This document shows, one piece after another, positions 13,289 to 26,200 of a stretch of 64,000 nucleotides of DNA (the first letter of the stretch is position 1; every line of letters starts with the position of its first letter). The notes under the pieces were generated by a model, which saw only the letters and a list, made by a program, of their open reading frames with translations, made no database searches and was not told the origin of the DNA. Location: contig CAXKVF010000002.1 of NCBI GenBank assembly GCA_964057225.1, positions 1 through 64,000 of the forward strand, written 5' to 3'. The stretch is from Auanema rhodensis. Its lineage: Eukaryota; Nematoda; Chromadorea; Rhabditida; Rhabditidae. Both the position numbers and the translations under genes were made by a program.

Positions 13289-13298
13289 TTTTTTTTTT
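13289..13298 (+). repeat. Poly(T) tract, once per array B monomer (example)
   Basis: This is a T10 run between GTAATA and CATATTTTC. Every array B monomer has a T run at this place, always on the plus strand: T9, T10 or T11 after TAATA, or T7 (sometimes T6 or T8) after TAATACTG. Run length is the main source of 167 bp versus 168 bp monomers and of frame changes, as expected for replication slippage. Two copies (about 54490 and 54829) have lost the following C and read TTTTATATTT. Stiff A/T tracts spaced by about 168 bp could position nucleosomes (inference). Confidence 0.9.
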
Positions 13299-13682
13299 CA
13301 TATTTTCTTAAAGAATATACAAAACCTAAATATCTTCACTTGAAATGTACAACACAGTTTAAAATCGCAATATATTGTATCGAGGAAAAACTCAAGGAAG
13401 ATGCATATTTATCGTCTGTATTGCACATTTCAACACCGTGATATGAAGTTGTAATACTGTTTTTTTCATATTTTCTTAAAGAATATACAAAACCTAAATA
13501 TCTTCACATGAAATGTACAACACAATTAGAAATCGCAATATATTGTATCGAGGAAAAACTCAAGGAAGATGCATATTTATCGTCTGTATTGCACATTTCA
13601 ACACCGTGGAATGAAGTTGTAATACTGTTTTTTTCATATTTTCTTAAAGAATATACAAAACCTAAATATCTTCACTTGAAAT

Positions 13683-13825
13683 GTACAACACAGTTCAAAA
13701 TCGCAAGGAAGATGCATATTTATCGTCTGTATTGCACATTTCAACACCGTGGAATGAAGTTTTAATACTGTTTTTTTCATATTTTCTTAGAGAATATACA
13801 AAACCTAAATATCTTCACTTGAAAT
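13683..13825 (+). repeat. 143 bp array B monomer with a 25 bp internal deletion (first of nine)
   Basis: Here ATCGCAA joins directly to GGAAGATGC. The 25 bp normally between them are missing, and the deletion is flanked by a CAA direct repeat in the full-length monomer, so the breakpoint is within that 3 bp identity. The same deletion occurs near 17538, 38664, 53909, 56408, 56718, 58037, 58347 and 63370. All nine copies also carry the uncommon CAGTTCAAAATCG variant just upstream, so they descend from one event. Four of them (38.7, 53.9, 56.4, 58.0 kb) also share TTGCATATTTC in place of TTGCACATTTC. Confidence 0.93.
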
Positions 13826-14193
13826 GTACAACACAGTTTAAAATCGCAATATATTGTATCGAGGAAAAACTCAAGGAAGATGCATATTTATCGTCTGTAT
13901 TGCACATTTCAACACGGTGGAATGAAGTTGTAATATTTTTTTTTCATATTTTCTTAAAGAATATACAAAACCTAAATATCTTCACATGAAATGTACAACA
14001 CAATTAGAAATTGCAATATATTGTATCGAGGAAAAACTCAAGGAAGATGCATATTTATCGTCTGTATTGCACATTTCAACACCGTGGAATGAAGTTGTAA
14101 TACTGTTTTTTTCATATTTTCTTAAAGAATATACAAAACCTAAATATCTTCACTTGAAATGTACAACACAGTTTAAAATCGCAATATATTGTA

Positions 14194-14209
14194 TCGAGAA
14201 AAAACTCGA
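14194..14209. repeat. Perfect 5 bp dyad with an A6 loop in the CTCGAG subfamily of array B
   Basis: The subfamily sequence reads TCGAG, six A, CTCGA. The common form reads TCGAGGAAAAACTCAAGG and pairs only GAG with CTC. Two changes, GAGG to GAGA and CTCAAG to CTCGAG, occur together in dozens of monomers (for example near 14875, 18210, 19050, 22070, 24080). A few copies carry only one of them: GAGA with CTCAAG near 24745, 25418, 54409, 60857 and 62199, and GAGG with CTCGAG near 59690. These look like recombinants between the two subfamilies. Confidence 0.8.
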
Positions 14210-16039
14210 GGAAGATGCATATTTATCGTCTGTGTTGCACATTTCAACACGGTGGAATGAAGTTGTAATATTTTTTTTTTCATATTTTCTTAAAGAATAT
14301 ACAAAACCTAAATATCTTCACTTGAAATGTACAACACAATTAGAAATCGCAATATATTGTATCGAGGAAAAACTCAAGGAAGATGCATATTTATCGTCTG
14401 TATTGCACATTTGAACACCGTGATATGAAGTTGTAATACTGTTTTTTTCATATTTTCTTAAAGAATATACAAAACCTAAATATGTTCACTTGAAATGTAC
14501 AACACAATTAGAAATCGCAATATATTGTATCGAGGAAAAACTCAAGGAAGATGCATATTTATCGTCTGTATTGCACATTTCAACACGGTGGAATGAAGTT
14601 GTAATATTTTTTTTTTCATATTTTCTTAAAGAATATACAAAACCTAAATATCTTCACATGAAATGTACAACACAATTAGAAATCGCAATATATTGTATCG
14701 AGGAAAAACTCAAGGAAGATGCATATTTATCGTCTGTATTGCACATTTCAACACCGTGGAATGATGTTGTAATACTGTTTTTTTCATATTTTCTTAAAGA
14801 ATATACAAAACCTAAATATCTTCACTTGAAATGTACAACACAGTTTAAAATCGCAATATATTGTATCGAGAAAAAACTCGAGGAAGATGCATATTTATCG
14901 TCTGTGTTGCACATTTCAACACGGTGGAATGAAGTTGTAATATTTTTTTTTTCATATTTTCTTAAAGAATATACAAAACCTAAATATCTTCACATGAAAT
15001 GTACAACACAATTAGAAATCGCAATATATTGTATCCAGGAAAAACTCAAGGAAGATGCATATTTATCGTCTGTATTGCACATTTCAACACCGTGGAATGA
15101 AGTTGTAATATTTTTTTTTTTCATATTTTCTTAAAGAATATACAAAACCTTAGTATCTTCACTTGAAATGTACAACACAATTAGAAATCGCAATATATTG
15201 TATCCAGGAAAAACTCAAGGAAGATGCATATTTATCGTCTGTATTGCACATTTCAACACCGTGGAATGAAGTTGTAATACTGTTTTTTTCATATTTTCTT
15301 AAGGAATATACAAAAACTAAATATCTTCACTTGAAATGTACAACACAGTTTGAAATCGCAATATATTGTATCGAGGAAAAACTCAAGGAAGATGCATATT
15401 TATCGTCTGTATTGCACATTTCAACACCGTGGAATGAAGTTGTAATATTTTTTTTTTTCATATTTTCTTAAAGAATATACAAAACCTTAATATGTTCACT
15501 TGAAATTTACAACACAATTAGAAATCGCAATATATTGTATCGAGGAAAAACTCAAGGAAGATGCATATTTATCGTCTGTATTGCACATTTCAACACCGTG
15601 GAATGAAGTTTTAATACTGTTTTTTTTCATATTTTCTTAGAGAATATACAAAACCTAAATATCTTCACTTGAAATGTACAACACAGTTCAAAATCGCAAT
15701 ATATTGTATCGAGGAAAAACTCAAGGAAGATGCATATTTATCGTCTGTATTGCACATTTCAACACGGTGGAATGAAGTTGTAATATTTTTTTTTCATATT
15801 TTCTTAAAGAATATACAAAACCTAAATATCTTCACATGAAATGTACAACACAATTAGAAATCGCAATATATTGTATCGAGGAAAAACTCAAGGAAGATGC
15901 ATATTTATCGTCTATATTGCACATTTCAACACCGTGGAATGAAGTTTTAATACTGTTTTTTTCATATTTTCTTAGAGAATATACAAAACCTAAATATCTT
16001 CACTTGAAATGTACAACACAGTTCAAAATCGCAATATAT

Positions 16040-17017
16040 TGTATCGAGGAAAAACTCAAGGAAGATGCATATTTATCGTCTGTATTGCACATTTCAACAC
16101 TGTGGAATGAAGTTGTAATATTTTTTTTTCATATTTTCTTAAAGAATATACAAAACCTAAATATCTTCACTTGAAATGTACAACACAATTAGAAATCGCA
16201 ATATATTGTATCGAGGAAAAACTCAAGGAAGATGCATATTTATCGTCTGTATTGCACATTTCAACACTGTGGAATGAAGTTGTAATATTTTTTTTTCATA
16301 TTTTCTTAAAGAATATACAAAACCTTAGTATCTTCACTTGAAATGTACAACACAGTTTGAAATCGCAATATATTGTATCGAGGAAAAACTCAAGGAAGAT
16401 GCATATTTATCGTCTGTATTGCACATTTCAACACCGTGGAATGAAGTTGTAATATTTTTTTTTTCATATTTTCTTGAAGAATATACAAAACCTTAGTATT
16501 TTCACTTGAAATGTACAACACAGTTTGAAATCGCAATATATTGTATCGAGGAAAAACTCAAGGAAGATGCATATTTATCGTCTGTATTGCACATTTCAAC
16601 ACTGTGGAATGAAGTTGTAATATTTTTTTTTCATATTTTCTTAAAGAATATACAAAACCTAAATATCTTCACTTGAAATGTACAACACAATTAGAAATCG
16701 CAATATATTGTATCGAGGAAAAACTCAAGGAAGATGCATATTTATCGTCTGTATTGCACATTTCAACACTGTGGAATGAAGTTGTAATATTTTTTTTTCA
16801 TATTTTCTTAAAGAATATACAAAACCTTAGTATCTTCACTTGAAATGTACAACACAGTTTGAAATCGCAATATATTGTATCGAGGAAAAACTCAAGGAAG
16901 ATGCATATTTATCGTCTGTATTGCACATTTCAACACCGTGGAATGAAGTTGTAATATTTTTTTTTTCATATTTTCTTGAAGAATATACAAAACCTTAGTA
17001 TTTTCACTTGAAATGTA
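16040..17017 (+). repeat. Three-monomer (502 bp) tandem duplication in array B
   Basis: The stretch 16040-16515 recurs at about 16542-17017, offset 502 bp. It includes CTTGAAGAATATAC followed by CTTAGTATTTTCAC, a rare combination, near 16474-16505 and 16976-17007. To the right the copies part: CAGTTTGAAATCG follows the first, and CAATTAGAAAACG follows the second. Boundaries are approximate because the flanks are the same satellite. Confidence 0.75.
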
Positions 17018-19429
17018 CAACACAATTAGAAAACGCAATATATTGTATCGAGGAAAAACTCAAGGAAGATGCATATTTATCGTCTGTATTGCACATTTCA
17101 ACACGGTGGAATGAAGTTGTAATATTTTTTTTTCATATTTTCTTAAAGAATATACAAAACCTAAATATCTTCACATGAAATGTACAACACAATTAGAAAT
17201 CGCAATATATTGTATCGAGGAAAAACTCAAGGAAGATGCATATTTATCGTCTGTATTGCACATTTCAACACCGTGGAATGATGTTGTAATAATGTTTTTT
17301 TCATATTTTCTTAAAGAATATACAAAACCTAAATATCTTCACTTGAAATGTACAACACAGTTTAAAATCGCAATATATTGTATCGAGGAAAAACTCAAGG
17401 AAGATGCATATTTATCGTCTGTATTGCACATTTCAACACCGTGGAATGAAGTTTTAATACTGTTTTTTTCATATTTTCTTAGAGAATATACAAAACCCAA
17501 ATATCTTCACTTGAAATGTACAACACAGTTCAAAATCGCAAGGAAGATGCATATTTATCGTCTGTATTGCACATTTCAACACCGTGGAATGAAGTTTTAA
17601 TACTGTTTTTTTCATATTTTCTTAGAGAATATACAAAATCTAAATATCTTCACTTGAAATGTACAACACAGTTTAAAATCGCAATATATTGTATCGAGGA
17701 AAAACTCAAGGAAGATGCATATTTATCGTCTGTATTGCACATTTGAACACCGTGATATGAAGTTGTAATACTGTTTTTTTCATATTTTCTTAAAGAATAT
17801 ACAAAACCTAAATATGTTCACTTGAAATGTACAACACAATTAGAAATCGCAATATATTGTATCGAGGAAAAACTCAAGGAAGATGCATATTTATCGTCTG
17901 TATTGCACATTTCAACACGGTGGAATGAAGTTGTAATATTTTTTTTTTCATATTTTCTTAAAGAATATACAAAACCTAAATATCTTCACATGAAATGTAC
18001 AACACAATTAGAAATCGCAATATATTGTATCGAGGAAAAACTCAAGGAAGATGCATATTTATCGTCTGTATTGCACATTTCAACACCGTGGAATGATGTT
18101 GTAATACTGTTTTTTTCATATTTTCTTAAAGAATATACAAAACCTAAATATCTTCACTTGAAATGTACAACACAGTTTAAAATCGCAATATATTGTATCG
18201 AGAAAAAACTCGAGGAAGATGCATATTTATCGTCTGTGTTGCACATTTCAACACGGTGGAATGAAGTTGTAATATTTTTTTTTTCATATTTTCTTAAAGA
18301 ATATACAAAACCTAAATATCTTCACATGAAATGTACAACACAATTAGAAATCGCAATATATTGTATCCAGGAAAAACTCAAGTAAGATGCATATTTATCG
18401 TCTGTATTGCACATTTCAACACCGTGGAATGAAGTTGTAATACTGTTTTTTTCATATTTTCTTAAGGAATATACAAAACCTTAGTATCTTCACTTGAAAT
18501 GTACAACACAATTAGAAATCGCAATATATTGTATCCAGGAAAAACTCAAGGAAGATGCATATTTATCGTCTGTATTGCACATTTCAACACCGTGGAATGA
18601 AGTTGTAATATTTTTTTTTTCATATTTTCTTAAAGAATATACAAAACCTTAATATGTTCACTTGAAATTTACAACACAATTAGAAATCGCAATATATTGT
18701 ATCGAGGAAAAACTCAAGGAAGATGCATATTTATCGTCTGTATTGCACATTTCAACACCGTGGAATGAAGTTTTAATACTGTTTTTTTTCATATTTTCTT
18801 AGAGAATATACAAAACCTAAATATCTTCACTTGAAATGTACAACACAGTTCAAAATCGCAATATATTGTATCGAGGAAAAACTCAAGGAAGATGCATATT
18901 TATCGTCTGTATTGCACATTTCAACACCGTGGAATGAAGTTGTAATATTTTTTTTTTCATATTTTCTTAAAGAATATACAAAACCTAAATATTTTCACTT
19001 GAAATGTACAACACAGTTTAAAATCGCAATATATTGTATCGAGAAAAAACTCGAGGAAGATGCATATTTATCGTCTGTGTTGCACATTTCAACACCGTGG
19101 AATGAAGTTGTAATATTTTTTTTTCATATTTTCTTAAAGAATATACAAAACCTAAATATCTTCACATGAAATGTACAACATAATTAGAAATCGCAATATA
19201 TTGTATCGAGGAAAAACTCAAGGAAGATGCATATTTATCGTCTGTATTGCACATTTCAACACCGTGGAATGAAGTTTTAATACTGTTTTTTTCATATTTT
19301 CTTAGAGAATATACAAAACCTAAATATCTTCACTTGAAATGTACAACACAGTTCAAAATCGCAATATATTGTATCGAGGAAAAACTCAAGGAAGATGCAT
19401 ATTTATCGTCTGTATTGCACATTTCAACA

Positions 19430-21777
19430 CTGTGGAATGAAGTTGTAATATTTTTTTTTCATATTTTCTTAAAGAATATACAAAACCTAAATATCTTCAC
19501 TTGAAATGTACAACACAATTAGAAATCGCAATATATTGTATCGAGGAAAAACTCAAGGAAGATGCATATTTATCGTCTGTATTGCACATTTCAACACTGT
19601 GGAATGAAGTTGTAATATTTTTTTTTCATATTTTCTTAAAGAATATACAAAACCTTAGTATCTTCACTTGAAATGTACAACACAGTTTGAAATCGCAATA
19701 TATTGTATCGAGGAAAAACTCAAGGAAGATGCATATTTATCGTCTGTATTGCACATTTCAACACCGTGGAATGAAGTTGTAATATTTTTTTTTTCATATT
19801 GTCTTAAAGAATATACAAAACCTTAGTATCTTCACTTGAAATGTACAACACAGTTTGAAATCGCAATATATTGTATCGAGGAAAAACTCAAGGAAGATGC
19901 ATATTTATCGTCTGTATTGCACATTTCAACACCGTGGAATGAAGTTGTAATACTGTTTTTTCATATTTTCTTAAGGAATATACAAAAACTAAATATCTTC
20001 ACTTGAAATGTACAACACAGTTTGAAATCGCAATATATTGTATCGAGGAAAAACTCAAGGAAGATGCATATTTATCGTCTGTATTGCACATTTCAACACC
20101 GTGGAATGAAGTTGTAATATTTTTTTTTTCATATTTTCTTAAAGAATATACAAAACCTAAATATCTTCACTTGAAATGTACAACACAATTAGAAATCGCA
20201 ATATATTGTATCGAGGAAAAACTCAAGGAAGATGCATATTTATCGTCTGTATTGCACATTTCAACACCGTGATATGAAGTTGTAATACTGTTTTTTTCAT
20301 ATTTTCTTAAAGAATATACAAAACCTAAATATGTTCACTTGAAATGTACAACACAATTAGAAATCGCAATATATTGTATCGAGGAAAAACTCAAGGAAGA
20401 TGCATATTTATCGTCTGTATTGCACATTTCAACACCGTGGAATGAAGTTTTAATACTGTTTTTTTCATATTTTCTTAGAGAATATACAAAACCTAAATAT
20501 CTTCACTTGAAATGTACAACACAGTTTAAAATCGCAATATATTGTATCGAGGAAAAACTCAAGGAAGATGCATATTTATCGTCTGTATTGCACATTTCAA
20601 CACTGTGGAATGAAGTTGTAATATTTTTTTTTCATATTTTCTTAAAGAATATACAAAACCTAAATATCTTCACTTGAAATGTACAACACAATTAGAAATC
20701 GCAATATATTGTATCGAGGAAAAACTCAAGGAAGATGCATATTTATCGTCTGTATTGCACATTTCAACACTGTGGAATGAAGTTGTAATATTTTTTTTTC
20801 ATATTTTCTTAAAGAATATACAAAACCTTAGTATCTTCACTTGAAATGTACAACACAGTTTGAAATCGCAATATATTGTATCGAGGAAAAACTCAAGGAA
20901 GATGCATATTTATCGTCTGTATTGCACATTTCAACACCGTGGAATGAAGTTGTAATATTTTTTTTTTCATATTGTCTTAAAGAGTATACAAAACCTTAGT
21001 ATCTTCACTTGAAATGTACAACACAGTTTGAAATCGCAATATATTGTATCGAGGAAAAACTCAAGGAAGATGCATATTTATCGTCTGTATTGCACATTTC
21101 AACACCGTGGAATGAAGTTGTAATACTGTTTTTTTCATATTTTCTTAAGGAATATACAAAAACTAAATATCTTCACTTGAAATGTACAACACAGTTTGAA
21201 ATCGCAATATATTGTATCGAGGAAAAACTCAAGGAAGATGCATATTTATCGTCTGTATTGCACATTTCAACACCGTGGAATGAAGTTGTAATATTTTTTT
21301 TTTCATATTTTCTTAAAGAATATACAAAACCTAAATATCTTCACTTGAAATGTACAACACAATTAGAAATCGCAATATATTGTATCGAGGAAAAACTCAA
21401 GGAAGATGCATATTTATCGTCTGTATTGCACATTTCAACACCGTGATATGAAGTTGTAATACTGTTTTTTTCATATTTTCTTAAAGAATATACAAAACCT
21501 AAATATGTTCACTTGAAATGTACAACACAATTAGAAATCGCAATATATTGTATCGAGGAAAAACTCAAGGAAGATGCATATTTATCGTCTGTATTGCACA
21601 TTTCAACACCGTGGAATGAAGTTTTAATACTGTTTTTTTCATATTTTCTTAGAGAATATACAAAACCTAAATATCTTCACTTGAAATGTACAACACAGTT
21701 TAAAATCGCAATATATTGTATCGAGGAAAAACTCAAGGAAGATGCATATTTATCGTCTGTATTGCACATTTCAACAC
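19430..21777 (+). repeat. Seven-monomer tandem unit of about 1174 bp, two copies (block I)
   Basis: Matching monomers lie 1173-1174 bp apart: 19836 with 21009, and 20339 with 21513. The one-base difference comes from T-run length; the first copy also has T6 near 19936 where others have T7. Estimated units are 19430-20603 and 20604-21777. The pair is bounded on the left by CACTGTGG monomers. The same two-copy arrangement is seen in block II. Confidence 0.75.
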
Positions 21778-22344
21778 CGTGGAATGAAGTTTTAATACTG
21801 TTTTTTTCATATTTTCTTAGAGAATATACAAAACCTAAATATCTTCACATGAAATGTACAACACAATTAGAAATCGCAATATATTGTATCGAGGAAAAAC
21901 TCAAGGAAGATGCATATTTATCGTCTGTATTGCACATTTCAACACCGTGGAATGAAGTTTTAATACTGTTTTTTTCATATTTTCTTAAAGAATATACAAA
22001 ACCTAAATATTTTCACTTGAAATGTACAACACAGTTTAAAATCGCAATATATTGTATCGAGAAAAAACTCGAGGAAGATGCATATTTATCGTCTGTGTTG
22101 CACATTTCAACACGGTGGAATGAAGTTGTAATATTTTTTTTTTCATATTTTCTTAAAGAATATACAAAACCTAAATATCTTCACATGAAATGTACAACAC
22201 AATTAGAAATCGCAATATATTGTATCGAGGAAAAACTCAAGGAAGATGCATATTTATCGTCTGTATTGCACATTTCAACACCGTGGTATGAAGTTGTAAT
22301 ACTGTTTTTTTCATATTTTCTTAAAGAATATACAGAACCTAAAT

Positions 22345-22490
22345 ATCTTCACTTGAAATGTAAAATACAGTTTAAAATCGCAATATATTGTATCGAGGAA
22401 AAACTGGAGGAAGATGCATATTATCGTCTGTATTGCACATTTCAACACCGTGGAATGAAGTTGTAATATTTTTTTTTCATAGTTTCTTAA
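22345..22490 (+). repeat. Marker variant: GTAAAATACAG / CTGGAGG / CATATTATCG monomer (six copies)
   Basis: This monomer carries GTAAAATACAG for GTACAACACAG, ACTGGAGG for ACTCAAGG, a one-base deletion giving GCATATTATCG, and a following TTCATAGTTTC. The same combination recurs near 33265, 43155, 44495, 47350 and 48690. Six independent origins of a four-change haplotype are not plausible, so these copies date from block duplication. Confidence 0.9.
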
Positions 22491-23234
22491 AGAATATACA
22501 AAACCTAAATATCTTCACATGAAATGTACAACACAATTAGAAATCGCAATATATTGTATCGAGGAAAAACTCAAGGAAGATGCATATTTATCGTCTGTAT
22601 TGCACATTTCAACACTGTGAAATGAAGTTGTAATATTTTTTTTTTCATATTTTCTTAAAGAATATACAAAACCTAAATATCTTCATATGAAATGTACAAC
22701 ACAATTAGAAATCGCAATATATTGTATCGAGGAAAAACTCAAGGAAGATGCATATTTATCGTCTGTATTGCACATTTCAACACCGTGGAATGAAGTTGTA
22801 ATATTTTTTTTTTCATATTTTCTTAAAGAATATACAAAACCTAAATATCTTCACATGAAATGTACAACACAATTAGAAATTGCAATATATTGTGTCGAGG
22901 AAAAACTCAAGGTAGATGCATATTTATCGTCTGTATTGCACATTTCAACACGGTGGAATGAAGTTGTAATATTTTTTTTTTCATATTTTCTTAAAGAATA
23001 TACAAAACCTAAATATCTTCACATGAAATGTACAACACAGTTTGAAATCGCAATATATTGTATCGAGGAAAAACTCAAGGAAGATGCATATTTATCGTCT
23101 GTATTGCACATTTCAACACCGTGGAATGAAGTTCTAATATTTTTTTTTTCATATTTTCTTAAAGAATATACAAAACCTTAGTATCTTCACTTGAAATGTA
23201 CAACACAGTTTGAAATCGCAATATATTGTATCGA

Positions 23235-23255
23235 GGAAAAACTCAAGAAAATGCA
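23235..23255 (+). repeat. Marker variant: one-base deletion CTCAAGAAAATGC in array B (eight copies)
   Basis: CTCAAGGAAGATGC is replaced by CTCAAGAAAATGC, one base shorter. Other copies lie near 25095, 35669, 44040, 45382, 48233, 49574 and 51421. All are flanked by GTTCTAATATT monomers, itself a rare variant of GTTGTAATATT. The set marks one short haplotype block that has been copied through 23-52 kb. Confidence 0.88.
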
Positions 23256-26200
23256 TATTTATCGTCTGTATTGCACATTTCAACACCGTGGAATGAAGTT
23301 CTAATATTTTTTTTTTCATATTTTCTTAAAGAATATACAAAACCTTAGTATCTTCACTTGAAATGTACAACACAGTTTGAAATCGCAATATATTGTATCG
23401 AGGAAAAACTCAAGGAAGATGCATATTTATCGTCTATATTGCACATTTCAACACCGTGATATGAAGTTGTAATACTGTTTTTTTCATATTTTCTTAAAGA
23501 ATATACAAAACCTAAATATGTTCCCTTGAAATGTACAACACAATTAGAAATCGCAATATATTGTATCGAGGAAAAACTCAAGGAAGATGCATATTTATCG
23601 TCTGTATTGCACATTTCAACACCGTGGAATGAAGTTGTAATATTTTTTTTTTCATATTTTCTTAAAGAATATACAGAACCTAAATATCTTCACTTGAAAT
23701 GTACAACACAGTTTAAAATCGCAATATATTGTATCGAGGAAAAACTCAAGGAAGATGCATATTTATCGTCTGTATTGCACATTTCAACACCGTGATATGA
23801 AGTTGTAATACTGTTTTTTTCATATTTTCTTAAAGAATATACAAAACCTAAATATCTTCACATGAAATGTACAACACAATTAGAAATCGCAATATATTGT
23901 ATCGAGGAAAAACTCAAGGAAGATGCATATTTATCGTCTGTATTGCACATTTCAACACCGTGGAATGAAGTTGTAATACTGTTTTTTTCATATTTTCTTA
24001 AAGAATATACAAAACCTAAATATTTTCACTTGAAATGTACAACACAGTTTAAAATCGCAATATATTGTATCGAGAAAAAACTCGAGGAAGATGCATATTT
24101 ATCGTCTGTATTGCACATTTCAACACGGTGGAATGAAGTTGTAATATTTTTTTTTTTCATATTTTCTTAAAGAATATACAAAACCTAAATATCTTCACAT
24201 GAAATGTACAACACAATTAGAAATCGCAATATATTGTATCGAGGAAAAACTCAAGGAAGATACATATTTATCGTCTGTATTGCACATTTCAACACCGTGG
24301 AATGAAGTTGTAATATTTTTTTTTTCATATTTTCTTAAAGAATATACAAAACCTAAATATTTTCACTTGAAATGTACAACACAGTTTAAAATCGCAATAT
24401 ATTGTATCGAGAAAAAACTCGAGGAAGATGCATATTTATCGTCTGTGTTGCACATTTCAACACGGTGGAATGAAGTTGTAATATTTTTTTTTTCATATTT
24501 TCTTAAAGAATATACAAAACCTAAATATCTTCACATGAAATGTACAACACAATTAGAAAACGCAATATATTGTATCGAGGAAAAACTCAAGGAAGATGCA
24601 TATTTATCGTCTGTATTGCACATTTCAACACCGTGGAATGAAGTTTTAATACTGTTTTTTTCATATTTTCTTAAAGAATATACAAAACCTAAATATCTTC
24701 ACTTGAAATGTACAACACAGTTTAAAATCGCAATATATTGTATCGAGAAAAAACTCAAGGAAGATGCATATTTATCGTCTGTATTGCACATTTCAACACC
24801 GTGGAATGAAGTTGTAATATTTTTTTTTTCATATTTTCTTGAAGAATATACAAAACCTTAGTATTTTCACATGAAATGTACAACACAGTTTGAAATCGCA
24901 ATATATTGTATCGAGGAAAAACTCAAGGAAGATGCATATTTATCGTCTGTATTGCACATTTCAACACCGTGGAATGAAGTTCTAATATTTTTTTTTTCAT
25001 ATTTTCTTAAAGAATATACAAAACCTTAGTATCTTCACTTGAAATGTACAACACAGTTTGAAATCGCAATATATTGTATCGAGGAAAAACTCAAGAAAAT
25101 GCATATTTATCGTCTGTATTGCACATTTCAACACCGTGGAATGAAGTTCTAATATTTTTTTTTTCATATTTTCTTAAAGAATATACAAAACCTTAGTATC
25201 TTCACTTGAAATGTACAACACAGTTTGAAATCGCAATATATTGTATCGAGGAAAAACTCAAGGAAGATGCATATTTATCGTCTATATTGCACATTTCAAC
25301 ACCGTGGAATGAAGTTTTAATACTGTTTTTTTCATATTTTCTTAAAGAATATACAAAACCTAAATATCTTCACTTGAAATGTACAACACAGTTTAAAATC
25401 GCAATATATTGTATCGAGAAAAAACTCAAGGAAGATGCATATTTATCGTCTGTATTGCACATTTCAACACCGTGGAATGAAGTTGTAATACTGTTTTTTA
25501 CATATTTTCTTAAAGAATATACAAAACCTAAATATCTTCACTTGAAATGTACAACACAGTTTAAAATCGCAATATATTGTATCGAGAAAAAACTCGAGGA
25601 AGATGCATATTTATCGTCTGTGTTGCACATTTCAACACGGTGGAATGAAGTTGTAATATTTTTTTTTTCATATTTTCTTAAAGAATATACAAAACCTAAA
25701 TATCTTCACTTGAAATGTACAACACAATTAGAAATCGCAATATATTGTATCGAGGAAAAACTCAAGGAAGATGCATATTTATCGTCTGTATTGCACATTT
25801 GAACACCGTGATATGAAGTTGTAATACTGTTTTTTTCATATTTTCTTAAAGAATATACAAAACCTAAATATGTTCACTTGAAATGTACAACACAATTAGA
25901 AATCGCAATATATTGTATCGAGGAAAAACTCAAGGAAGATGCATATTTATCGTCTGTATTGCACATTTCAACACGGTGGAATGAAGTTGTAATATTTTTT
26001 TTTTCATATTTTCTTAAAGAATATACAAAACCTAAATATCTTCACATGAAATGTACAACACAATTAGAAATCGCAATATATTGTATCGAGGAAAAACTCA
26101 AGGAAGATGCATATTTATCGTCTGTATTGCACATTTCAACACCGTGGAATGATGTTGTAATACTGTTTTTTTCATATTTTCTTAAAGAATATACAAAACC

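Larger units (their letters stand above)
17740..25360 (+). repeat. Long-range repeat block I of array B
   Basis: This stretch matches 28650-35930 monomer by monomer, including rare variants: the TCAAGTAAG change near 18380 and 29290, CATATTGTCTT near 19796 and 30873, the GTAAAATACAG haplotype near 22350 and 33270, and CTCAAGAAAATGC near 25095 and 35669. The offset starts at 10909, becomes 11077 (one monomer lost in block I near 18.4-18.6 kb), returns to 10909 near 22.1-22.7 kb and becomes 10574 near 23.2 kb, where block II lost two monomers. Each change is a whole number of monomers. Ends are set by loss of shared variants (CTTCAC versus TTTCAC near 25370 and 35940). Confidence 0.82.
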
